Below, piece after piece: positions 42,901 to 49,472 of a stretch of DNA of 64,000 nt. The notes under the pieces were generated by a model that was not told the origin of the DNA, searched no databases, and was given only the letters and a program-made list of their open reading frames with translations. Numbering within the stretch: position 1 is the first letter of the stretch; each line of letters begins with the position of its first letter. Origin of the DNA: DATAEG01 sp963703085 (lineage in GTDB: Bacteria > Actinomycetota > Actinomycetes > Mycobacteriales > Jatrophihabitantaceae). Position numbers and translations under genes: made by a program. Location of the stretch: assembly GCA_963703085.1 (NCBI GenBank), contig OY969789.1, forward strand, positions 1,240,001-1,304,000, in the 5' to 3' direction.

Positions 42901-43929
42901 ATGACGAGTCCCGAAGGCTCCATCGTCCCGATCGCCATCACGCTGGAGGACAAGACCGGCGTCACCCTGTTCGCCCCGCCATGGGAGGACGCGGACGGTG
43001 AGGAGTGGCAGGGCTTTCTGGGTGACGGCGCCAAGATCGTGCTGTTCCCGAGTGCCGCGCTGCTGAAGGAGTTCATCGACGCAACGCCGGAGAACGACCT
43101 GTCCGACCACCCGGACTGGCCGCGGGTCGCGCAGCTCAACGAGAAGGAGTTGCGCCCGACCGAGGACAACAGCTACGACCTGGAACAGGTCTACGAGTGG
43201 GCCTCCGGTGATCCGGACGCCGAGGTCGAGACCGGTCTGGCCAATGTGGTGGAGCTGGTGCTGCACATCGCGGAGAGCTGCGAGGACGGCGCGCTTCGCC
43301 GGCTGATCGGGGCTACCCCGGAGTACGCCGATCTGATGGCCGGCGAGGTCGCCTACAGCGGCGACCGGGAGGCGCGGGCGCGCTGGTCGGCGCTGGGCGA
43401 CACCATCGCGGGAAGCTGGGGACGGGCGCTCAAGCGGGTGGATCGCTGGCTGGACTGGCGCGGCGACTTCACCGAGGAGGCGGCCGAGGAGATCGATGCC
43501 GAGGCGATGTGGGAACGAGTCGGGGCCAAGCCCATCGAGTTGGTGCTTTCCGACGTCGAGATCTTCCTGACCGTCCGCGGCGTCTTCGACGACACGGCGC
43601 TGTTCCTCGGCAGCGACGGTGAGATCGAGGTCTTCGTCGAGCCCGAGGACATGGCTGAGTTCTGCCGCGACGCCGAGGAGCACGACCTCGTCAAGCTGGA
43701 GTTCTGGGACGACGTCCGGGACGCCGACGACGAGGCCTTCGTCCCGGACGAAGAAGACAGCTACGACCTCACCACCCCGAGCCGCCGGGTAGCCCGGCTG
43801 CTCGAGGAGTTGGCCGACTTCTGCCAGCTGGACGCCGATGCCGCGTTCCTGCGCGACAAGAACCTCGACCCGGAGCAGTGGGCCGACCTCGTGGCTTCGG
43901 TGCGCACCTGCCTCGTCACCGACGAGTGA
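42901..43929 (+). CDS. Acidic conserved hypothetical protein, 342 aa
   Basis: Strongly acidic, soluble, no signal or membrane segment. Internal duplication is suggested by paired segments: KIVLFPSAALLKEFIDATPENDLSDHP / EIEVFVEPEDMAEFCRDAEEHDLVKLE and ELRPTEDNSYDLEQVYEW / AFVPDEEDSYDLTTPSRR, each ending in an NSYDL/DSYDL motif. Position between upp/deoC and add is where mycobacteria have Rv3311, also an acidic conserved protein (from memory; not verified). Function not assignable. ATG 42901 is the probable leaderless start. Confidence 0.82.
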   Translation: MTSPEGSIVPIAITLEDKTGVTLFAPPWEDADGEEWQGFLGDGAKIVLFPSAALLKEFIDATPENDLSDHPDWPRVAQLNEKELRPTEDNSYDLEQVYEWASGDPDAEVETGLANVVELVLHIAESCEDGALRRLIGATPEYADLMAGEVAYSGDREARARWSALGDTIAGSWGRALKRVDRWLDWRGDFTEEAAEEIDAEAMWERVGAKPIELVLSDVEIFLTVRGVFDDTALFLGSDGEIEVFVEPEDMAEFCRDAEEHDLVKLEFWDDVRDADDEAFVPDEEDSYDLTTPSRRVARLLEELADFCQLDADAAFLRDKNLDPEQWADLVASVRTCLVTDE

Positions 43930-43940
43930 TGCCGACGACG

Positions 43941-43959
43941 GGCACCGTCGCGCGGTGCC
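43941..43959. terminator. Hairpin between convergent genes, candidate bidirectional terminator
   Basis: GGCACCG-TCGCG-CGGTGCC: 7-bp GC stem, 5-base loop, 12 bp after the hypothetical gene's stop and 30 bp from the stop of add. No U-tract, as is common in actinobacteria. Confidence 0.5.
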
Positions 43960-43988
43960 GAGCGTCCCCGGGTGCGTAACCGCAGCGG

Positions 43989-45098
43989 TCAATCGGCCAG
44001 AACGGCGTAGCCCGGCTTGATGACCTCGTTGATGAGCGCGAGTCGCTCGTCGAACGGCAGGAACGCGCTCTTCATCGCGTTGACGGTGAACCACTGCAGG
44101 TCGCGCCAGTCGTAGCCGAACGCGTCGACGAGCAAGCCCATCTCGCGGCTCATCGTCGTCCCGCTCATCAACCGGTTGTCGGTGTTGACGGTGACCCGGA
44201 AGTAGAGCCGGCGCAGCAGCCCGATCGGATGCTCGCCGATCGACGCCGCGGCGCCGGTCTGCACGTTGGACGAGGGGCACATCTCCAAGGGGATGCGCTT
44301 GTCGCGCACGTAGGCGGCGAGCAGGCCGAGCCGGGCGCCGGCTGCGGCGTCGTCCACCGATCCCGCATCAGGCGGCACGGTGATGTCGTCGATGATGCGC
44401 ACACCGTGGCCGAGGCGATCGGTGCCACACCACTGGATCGCCTCCCAGATCGACGGCAGCCCGAATGCCTCACCGGCGTGAATGGTGAAGTGGAAGTTCT
44501 CCCGGCGCAGGTACTCGAAGGCGTCGAGGTGCCGGCTCGGCGGGAAGCCCGCCTCGGCTCCGGCGATGTCGAAGCCGACCACGCCCCGGTCCCGGTAGCG
44601 CACCGCGAGCTCGGCGATCTCCCGCGAGCGTGCGGCGTGACGCATCGCGGTGAGCAATGCGCCGACCCGGATGCGCTTGCCGCGCTCGGCCGCCGCCCGC
44701 TCCCCGGCCCGGAATCCCTCGACGGCCGCGTCGACGACCTCTTCGAGGCTCAGGCCGCCGTCCACGCTCTGCTCCGGCGCCCACCGGCTCTCCACGTAGA
44801 CGACACCGTCATCGGCCAGGTCCTCGGCGCACTCCTTCGCGATCCGGTAGATGCCCTCCGCATGCTGCATCACGGCAACGGTGTGTCGGAACGTCTCGAG
44901 GTAGCGCTCCAGCGAGCCGGAGTCGGCCGACTCCCGGAACCAGTTGCCGAGGGCGGCCGGATCGGTTGTCGGCAATGCGTCATAGCCGATGTCGCGGGCG
45001 AGGTCGACGATGGTTGCCGGGCGCACGCCACCGTCCAGGTGATCGTGCAGCAGCACCTTGGGCGCGCTTCGGATCGCCTCGGGCGTCAACGGCGTCAT
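43989..45098 (-). CDS. add: Adenosine deaminase
   Basis: 369 aa zinc TIM-barrel amidohydrolase converting (deoxy)adenosine to (deoxy)inosine. Zinc ligands His18/His20 in LLHDHLDGG, substrate/catalytic segments VGFDIAGAEAG, IHAGEAFG (catalytic Glu), DRLGHGVRI and TVNTDNRLMSGTTM (Asp). ATG 45098 overlaps the stop of a five-codon micro-ORF placed behind a leaderless-type promoter. Acts in the nucleoside salvage set of this window. Confidence 0.95.
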   Translation of the reverse strand: MTPLTPEAIRSAPKVLLHDHLDGGVRPATIVDLARDIGYDALPTTDPAALGNWFRESADSGSLERYLETFRHTVAVMQHAEGIYRIAKECAEDLADDGVVYVESRWAPEQSVDGGLSLEEVVDAAVEGFRAGERAAAERGKRIRVGALLTAMRHAARSREIAELAVRYRDRGVVGFDIAGAEAGFPPSRHLDAFEYLRRENFHFTIHAGEAFGLPSIWEAIQWCGTDRLGHGVRIIDDITVPPDAGSVDDAAAGARLGLLAAYVRDKRIPLEMCPSSNVQTGAAASIGEHPIGLLRRLYFRVTVNTDNRLMSGTTMSREMGLLVDAFGYDWRDLQWFTVNAMKSAFLPFDERLALINEVIKPGYAVLAD

Positions 45099-45109
45099 GC
45101 TGGCCTCAT
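45095..45109 (-). promoter_or_regulatory. Micro-ORF (MRPA) ATGA-overlapping the add start
   Basis: Minus-strand ATG AGG CCA GCA TGA; TGA shares ATGA with add. The ATG at 45109 lies seven bases after TAGGCT, so it would be the first codon of a leaderless mRNA. Its AGG could also serve as a weak Shine-Dalgarno for add. Confidence 0.45.
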
Positions 45110-45116
45110 GCGCTGC

Positions 45117-45122
45117 AGCCTA
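45117..45122 (-). promoter_or_regulatory. -10 element TAGGCT upstream of add
   Basis: Minus-strand TAGGCT followed by seven bases and ATG 45109. Also only 6 bp downstream of the ABC-2 permease stop, so add can be transcribed independently of that operon. Confidence 0.5.
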
Positions 45123-45127
45123 TCCAG

Positions 45128-45964
45128 TCAGCGCTCCCGTTCGGACATCCATCGGAACGTGCGCAGCGTGACGTACAAAGCGCCCACGCACCAGGCAACG
45201 AGGACCAGCGCCGTCATCGGGTGCTGCCAGCTGTGCCCGGGCTCGCTCTGCGCGAAACTGTCCGGCAGGAACACCGACCTCAGGCCGAGGGTCATCCACC
45301 GCAACGGGAAGACCGAGCCGATCGCCTGCAGCCACGGCGGCAACTCACCGAAGACGAAGTACACGCCGGAGATGAACTGGATCAAAATCGCGATCGGCGA
45401 CACGACCGCGGTCGCCGAACGCCCATTGCGCACCAGCCCCGCGACAGCCAGTCCGAGCAGCGTGCAGGCGGTCACCCCAAGCGCGAACACCCACACCAGC
45501 GTCAGCAACCGATCAGCCGGCGGGATCGGGACGTGGAAGAACACCTTGCCCAGGGCGAGCAGCCCGATGATCTCGATTACGGATAGCAACGCCACCAGCA
45601 GGATCTTGCCGACGAAGAAGGCGGCCTTCGGCATGGGCGTCCCGTACAGCCGCTTCAAGGCGCCGCTGTCACGTTCCAACGGGACGCTGATCGCGAGGTT
45701 CTGAAAGCACGAGCTCCAGATGCCGGTACCGATCATCCCGGCGGTGAAGTACTGCGGGAACGTGACGCCGGAACCCTTCTGCCCGACGTCGCCGCTGCCG
45801 AAGATCGCTCCGAACAGGATCAGCATCACCGGTGGGAAGAGCACCGTGAAGAACACGGCCTCGCCACTGCGCCAGAACTCGGTGAACTCGACGCGGAACC
45901 GGTGCAGGCAGGCGGTCAGCAGACCGGGTCCGCCGCGCCGGGTGCTCTCCTGCAGGGTGGTCAT
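45128..45964 (-). CDS. ABC-2 type exporter permease
   Basis: 278 aa with six predicted transmembrane helices and the ABC-2 core: AVFFTVLFPPVMLILFGAIF, SVPLERDSGALKRLYGTPMPKAAFF, and GVYFVFGELPPWLQAIGSVFPLRWMTLGLRSVFLP (the ABC-2 signature region). Pairs with the overlapping ATPase gene (ATGA). Substrate unknown: such DrrAB-like pairs export drugs, lipids or peptides. Located between add and the VLRF1 gene with no other transport components. Confidence 0.9.
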   Translation of the reverse strand: MTTLQESTRRGGPGLLTACLHRFRVEFTEFWRSGEAVFFTVLFPPVMLILFGAIFGSGDVGQKGSGVTFPQYFTAGMIGTGIWSSCFQNLAISVPLERDSGALKRLYGTPMPKAAFFVGKILLVALLSVIEIIGLLALGKVFFHVPIPPADRLLTLVWVFALGVTACTLLGLAVAGLVRNGRSATAVVSPIAILIQFISGVYFVFGELPPWLQAIGSVFPLRWMTLGLRSVFLPDSFAQSEPGHSWQHPMTALVLVAWCVGALYVTLRTFRWMSERER

Positions 45965-46833
45965 CGGCTGAGTTCCTGCTGCTCGGCGTGCGCGGCGATC
46001 ATCCCGACATAGATGTCCTCGAGGGTCGGCCGGGCGACGACCAGCCCGGGAATCTCCCCGCCGAGTTCGGTGGCCAGTCGTTGCACGAGGGCGGTCGGCT
46101 GATCGCTCTCTTCGACATGGTCGCCATTCGCGTCGGTCCAACGCACCTGCGCCTTCGCCTGCCGGCGTCCGCCGATGTCCTCCGGCGCGCCCACCTCGCG
46201 CATGCGTCCGCCGATGATGACGCCGACCCGGTCGGCCAGGTGCTCAGCTTCGTCCAGGTAATGCGTGGTGAGCACGATGGTGACGCCCGAGTCGCGCAAG
46301 GTGCGCACCAGCTGCCAGAACTGCCGACGCGCTTCGGGATCGAAGCCGGTGGTCGGCTCGTCCAGGAAGAGCAGCTCCGGGTTGCCGACCATACCGAGCG
46401 CCACGTCGAGACGACGCCGCTGACCGCCGGAGAGCTTCACGCACCTGGTGTCGCGCTTCGCCGCGAGCCCGACCGCCTCGATCACCTCGTCGGCATCGCG
46501 CGAGTAGCGGTAGCAGCCGGCGATCGCCTTGACCGACTCGCGGACCGACAGGTCCTTCAGGTCGTCGGCCTGCTGGGTCACGATTCCGATGCGCGAGCGC
46601 CAGTCCGCGGTGGGCGTTGCCGGGTCGACGCCGAGCACGCTGACCGTCCCGGCTTCGTAGCTGCGGAATCCGCTGCAGATCTCCACCGTGGTCGTCTTCC
46701 CTGCGCCATTCGGCCCGAGCAGGGCGTAGATCTCACCGCGGCGCACGTCCAAGTCGAGGCCGCGCAGCGCTTCGAAGCCTCGATAGGACTTGCGCACCTC
46801 CCGGACGTCGATGACCGGCCGCGGCGAGCTCAT
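45961..46833 (-). CDS. ABC exporter ATP-binding protein (DrrA/CcmA type)
   Basis: 290 aa. Walker A LLGPNGAGKTTT, Q-loop GIVTQQADDL, signature LSGGQRRRLDVALG, Walker B LLFLDEPTTGFDPEARRQ, switch His in LTTHYLDEAEHLADRV, and the C-terminal extension (VQRLATELGGEIPGLVVARPTLEDIYVG) of drug-exporter ATPases. Cotranscribed with the ABC-2 permease. A perfect 58-bp palindrome lies about 75 bp upstream of its start. Confidence 0.92.
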   Translation of the reverse strand: MSSPRPVIDVREVRKSYRGFEALRGLDLDVRRGEIYALLGPNGAGKTTTVEICSGFRSYEAGTVSVLGVDPATPTADWRSRIGIVTQQADDLKDLSVRESVKAIAGCYRYSRDADEVIEAVGLAAKRDTRCVKLSGGQRRRLDVALGMVGNPELLFLDEPTTGFDPEARRQFWQLVRTLRDSGVTIVLTTHYLDEAEHLADRVGVIIGGRMREVGAPEDIGGRRQAKAQVRWTDANGDHVEESDQPTALVQRLATELGGEIPGLVVARPTLEDIYVGMIAAHAEQQELSR

Positions 46834-46906
46834 CCCGGAATCGTGGCCGACCAGGCCGATCGGGACCAGGGACAGATGTCATGACTGCACCGATCGGCGC
46901 TCTACC

Positions 46907-46966
46907 ACCGTGATGATCAAGGCGAAATGGGCGCTATAGCGCCCATTTCGCCTTGATCATCACGGG
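46907..46966. repeat. 60-bp nested palindrome, copy C; perfect 58-bp inverted repeat
   Basis: 46908-46965 is an exact palindrome with 29-bp arms and no loop: half-site begins CCGTGATGATCAAGGCGAAA and the centre is GGGCGCTATAGCGCCC. Same layout as copies A, B and D but with different, compensated bases. Lies between the VLRF1 stop and the ABC ATPase start. Confidence 0.92.
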
Positions 46967-47016
46967 GTTGGGGGTTGGGCGGTTGGGCTGTTGGGGGTGT
47001 TGGGAGGGGAGGGTGG
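46961..47016 (+). repeat. G-tract array with G-quadruplex potential
   Basis: The + strand carries at least six runs of three to five G separated by short T/C/A spacers (GGGGTTGGGGGTTGGG and onward), roughly an 8-bp period, directly abutting palindrome C and ending at the VLRF1 stop codon. On the VLRF1 mRNA the same stretch would be C-rich. Confidence 0.75.
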
Positions 47017-47631
47017 TCAGGGGTCCAGCGCTACGCGGACGGCGCGGTACTGCTCCGGCGCAGTCTTCAGCACCCGCAGCCGCGGGTCGGGTACCGCCAA
47101 GAACGGCTCGGCGACCAGGGCGCGCAGCGTCGTCAGCCGCGGGTCGACGAGCACTGCATCGACCGCGGCTCGGTCGCCCCCGCAGATGAGCGCGTCGAGG
47201 CGGCCGGCCTGCGGGAGCACGACCCGTGCGGTCACGTCAGCGGCCTCGCCGAACGCGTGCCGGGCCTGGTTGGCGCGGCGCCGGGCGAAGCGTTGCTGCG
47301 ACCAGCCGCCTGCCTTCGTGGTGCCCTGCACGTAGCTCGAGCCGACCTTGGACGCGACGAGTTCGGCGCCGTCGAACACCCCGATGCCGTAGCCGCCGCG
47401 GCGCACCAGGATCACGCCCACCCGGCGCTGCTGCACGGCGTGCGCCACGAACGCGGCTCGGTCGCTGCCGGGAAGCGGCGGGAACGGCACGGTGAGCCAC
47501 GCCTGGGCGCCGTCCGCGCCGAGCAGGTGCATCTCCGGCGGAGTGATGCGCTCGACCACAGCGCCGTGCCGCTCGGCGAACCCGTCGAGCCAGCGGGCCA
47601 GACGTTCCGGCGCAACCGTCACTCGCCGCAT
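47017..47631 (-). CDS. Actinobacterial Vms1/VLRF1-like release factor (acVLRF1, ribosome-associated peptidyl-tRNA hydrolase family)
   Basis: 204 aa, eRF1-domain-2-like fold. The diagnostic catalytic loop GTTKAGGWSQQRFARRRANQA (residues about 115-135) matches VLRF1 family proteins, which replace the GGQ motif of release factors with a Gln within GGxSxxRxxRxR and release peptides from stalled or split ribosomes. Preceding strand RRGGYGIGVFDGAELVASKVGSSYVQ supports it. ATG 47631 is used (GGTGG upstream); an extension to 47646 would run into palindrome D. Between two nested palindromes and next to deoA. Confidence 0.85.
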   Translation of the reverse strand: MRRVTVAPERLARWLDGFAERHGAVVERITPPEMHLLGADGAQAWLTVPFPPLPGSDRAAFVAHAVQQRRVGVILVRRGGYGIGVFDGAELVASKVGSSYVQGTTKAGGWSQQRFARRRANQARHAFGEAADVTARVVLPQAGRLDALICGGDRAAVDAVLVDPRLTTLRALVAEPFLAVPDPRLRVLKTAPEQYRAVRVALDP

Positions 47632-47645
47632 CAGCCACCGCCCCA

Positions 47646-47705
47646 CCCGCGATGATCACGCGAAATGTGCTGCCCAGGCAGCAAAAAGTGCGTGATCATC
47701 GCGGG
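47646..47705. repeat. 60-bp nested palindrome, copy D
   Basis: Outer arms CCCGCGATGATCACGC / GCGTGATCATCGCGGG are identical to copy A; the inner hairpin is different, TGCTGCC-CA-GGCAGCA, with AAAAGT conserved. Sits between the VLRF1 start and the deoA stop, 1 bp from that stop codon. Confidence 0.9.
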
Positions 47706-47706
47706 T

Positions 47707-48990
47707 TTAGCCGGCGGCGATACGGTCGATGAGCAGCGGCGGCCGGTCGTAGCTCGTGCCGATCTCGATGCCGCCCTGCAACGCCTCGACGGCCCGGTCG
47801 AACCGCGCCGCGTCGTCGGCATGCAGCTCCAACAGTGGCTGCCCGGCGCTCACCAGGTCGCCGGGCTTGGCCAGCATTACTACGCCGGCGCCGAAGGACA
47901 CCGCGTCCTCCTTGCGGGCGCGGCCGGCGCCGAGCCGCCAGGCCGCGGTTCCGACGGCCAGAGCGTCCAGCGTGCGCAGTACCCCGTCCGACTCCGCCGT
48001 GACGATGTGCGTCTCGGCCGCGACGGGCAGCGCGGCATCGGGGTCACCGCCTTGTGCGCTGATCATCCGCCGCCACACGTCCATCGCCCGGCCGTCCTGC
48101 AGCGCATCGGCCGGATCGACGTCGATGCCCGCACCGGCAAGCATCTCCCGGGCCAGCGCGAGGGTCAGCTCGATCACGTCGGCCGGTCCACCGCCGGCGA
48201 GAACCTCGATCGACTCCGCCACCTCGAGGGCATTGCCGGCGGTGCGGCCCAGCGGCGTCGCCATGTCGGTGAGCAGCGCGACGGTATGCGTGCCGTGCGC
48301 CTCGCCGAGCGACACCATGGTCTCGGCCAGTCGGCGCGCGTCGGCCACGTTCTTCATGAACGCGCCGCTGCCTACCTTGACGTCCAGCACCAGCGACGCG
48401 GATCCCTCGGCGATCTTCTTGCTCATGATCGAACTGGCGATCAACGGGATCGCCTCCACGGTGCCGGTGACATCACGCAACGCGTAGAGCTTGCGGTCGG
48501 CCGGTGCCAATGCGTCGCCGGCCGCACAGACCACTGCGCCGACCTCGCCCAGCTGGGCCAGGAACTCCGCATTGCTCAGCGACGCGCGCCAGCCCGGAAT
48601 CGATTCGAGCTTGTCCAGCGTGCCTCCGGTGTGCCCGAGCCCGCGGCCGGAAAGCTGCGGCACCGCCGCCCCGCAGGCCGCCACCAGCGGCGCCAGCGGC
48701 AGCGTGATCTTGTCGCCGACACCGCCGGTGGAATGCTTGTCCGTGGTCGGCCGGCTCACTGCGGACAGGTCCAACCGCTCCCCTGAGGCGATCATCGCCG
48801 CCGTCCAGCGGGCCAGCTCATCGGGCTCCATGCCGTTGAGCAGGATCGCCATCGCCAGCGCGGACATCTGCTCCTCGGCCACCGCGCCACGGGTGTACGC
48901 GTCGATCACCCAGTCGATCTGCTCGTCCGGGATCCGCTGCCGATCGCGCTTGGCGACGATGACCGATACCGCGTCGAAAGGCTCGGTCAT
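47707..48990 (-). CDS. deoA: Thymidine phosphorylase
   Basis: 427 aa. N-terminal alpha domain plus phosphate-binding DKHSTGGVGDKITLPLAPLVAACG, LGHTGGTLDKLESIPGW, SSIMSKKIAEGSASLVLDVKVGSGAFMK, and the C-terminal pyrimidine-phosphorylase domain (DGVLRTLDALAVGTAAWRLGAGRARKED). Cleaves thymidine/deoxyuridine to base and deoxyribose-1-phosphate. Its ATG at 48990 overlaps the stop of cdd (ATGA). The homologous order cdd-deoA-add is that of mycobacteria. Confidence 0.96.
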   Translation of the reverse strand: MTEPFDAVSVIVAKRDRQRIPDEQIDWVIDAYTRGAVAEEQMSALAMAILLNGMEPDELARWTAAMIASGERLDLSAVSRPTTDKHSTGGVGDKITLPLAPLVAACGAAVPQLSGRGLGHTGGTLDKLESIPGWRASLSNAEFLAQLGEVGAVVCAAGDALAPADRKLYALRDVTGTVEAIPLIASSIMSKKIAEGSASLVLDVKVGSGAFMKNVADARRLAETMVSLGEAHGTHTVALLTDMATPLGRTAGNALEVAESIEVLAGGGPADVIELTLALAREMLAGAGIDVDPADALQDGRAMDVWRRMISAQGGDPDAALPVAAETHIVTAESDGVLRTLDALAVGTAAWRLGAGRARKEDAVSFGAGVVMLAKPGDLVSAGQPLLELHADDAARFDRAVEALQGGIEIGTSYDRPPLLIDRIAAG

Positions 48991-49376
48991 GCCAGGTCTG
49001 CCGGGCCGAATGCTCGCGGCAGCACCTGGCTCATCGGCACCGGCCCATCCACGGTGTCGACGAGCAAGGCCGCACCGCCGTGCTCCCACAGCAACTGCCG
49101 GCAGCGCCCGCACGGCATCAGCACCGCACCGCTGCCGTCCACGCAGGCGAAGGCGACCAACTGCCCGCCGCCCGAGGCGTGCAGTGCAGAGACCAGTCCG
49201 CACTCCGCGCACAACGTCACCCCGTAGGAAGCGTTCTCGACGTTGCAGCCGCTGACGATCCGCCCGTCGTCGACGAGCGCGGCCGCCCCCACCGGGTAGT
49301 GCGAGTAGGGCGCGTAGGCGTGGGCCATCGCTTCGCGAGCCGCAGCGCGCAACCCATCCCAGTCCACAGTGTTCAT
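48987..49376 (-). CDS. cdd: Cytidine deaminase
   Basis: 129 aa homotetrameric type. Zinc and proton-shuttle residues: Cys56-Ala-Glu58 (GVTLCAECG) and Cys89/Cys92 (MPCGRCRQLL); substrate-binding CNVENASYG. Deaminates (deoxy)cytidine to (deoxy)uridine, feeding deoA. ATG 49376 is the fourth ATG in a series of 32-bp repeats, each preceded by the same GGAG signal; it is the only one that continues into cdd. Confidence 0.96.
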   Translation of the reverse strand: MNTVDWDGLRAAAREAMAHAYAPYSHYPVGAAALVDDGRIVSGCNVENASYGVTLCAECGLVSALHASGGGQLVAFACVDGSGAVLMPCGRCRQLLWEHGGAALLVDTVDGPVPMSQVLPRAFGPADLA

Positions 49377-49472
49377 GCTCGCTCCACGAGCCGTCGCTCG
49401 GTGTTCATGCTCGCTCCACGAGCCGTCGCTCGGTGCTCATGCTCGCTCCACGAGCTGTCGCTCGGTGCTCAT
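49374..49472 (-). repeat. Three tandem 32-bp units forming coupled 11-codon micro-ORFs upstream of cdd
   Basis: On the minus strand each 32-bp unit runs from ATG to the next ATG and encodes MSTERQLVERA, MSTERRLVERA and MNTERRLVERA, each stopped by a TGA overlapping the next ATG (ATGA). Each unit ends in GTGGAGCGAGC, giving every ATG an identical Shine-Dalgarno. The first ATG (49472) itself overlaps the permease stop and the last TGA overlaps cdd. Confidence 0.88.
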
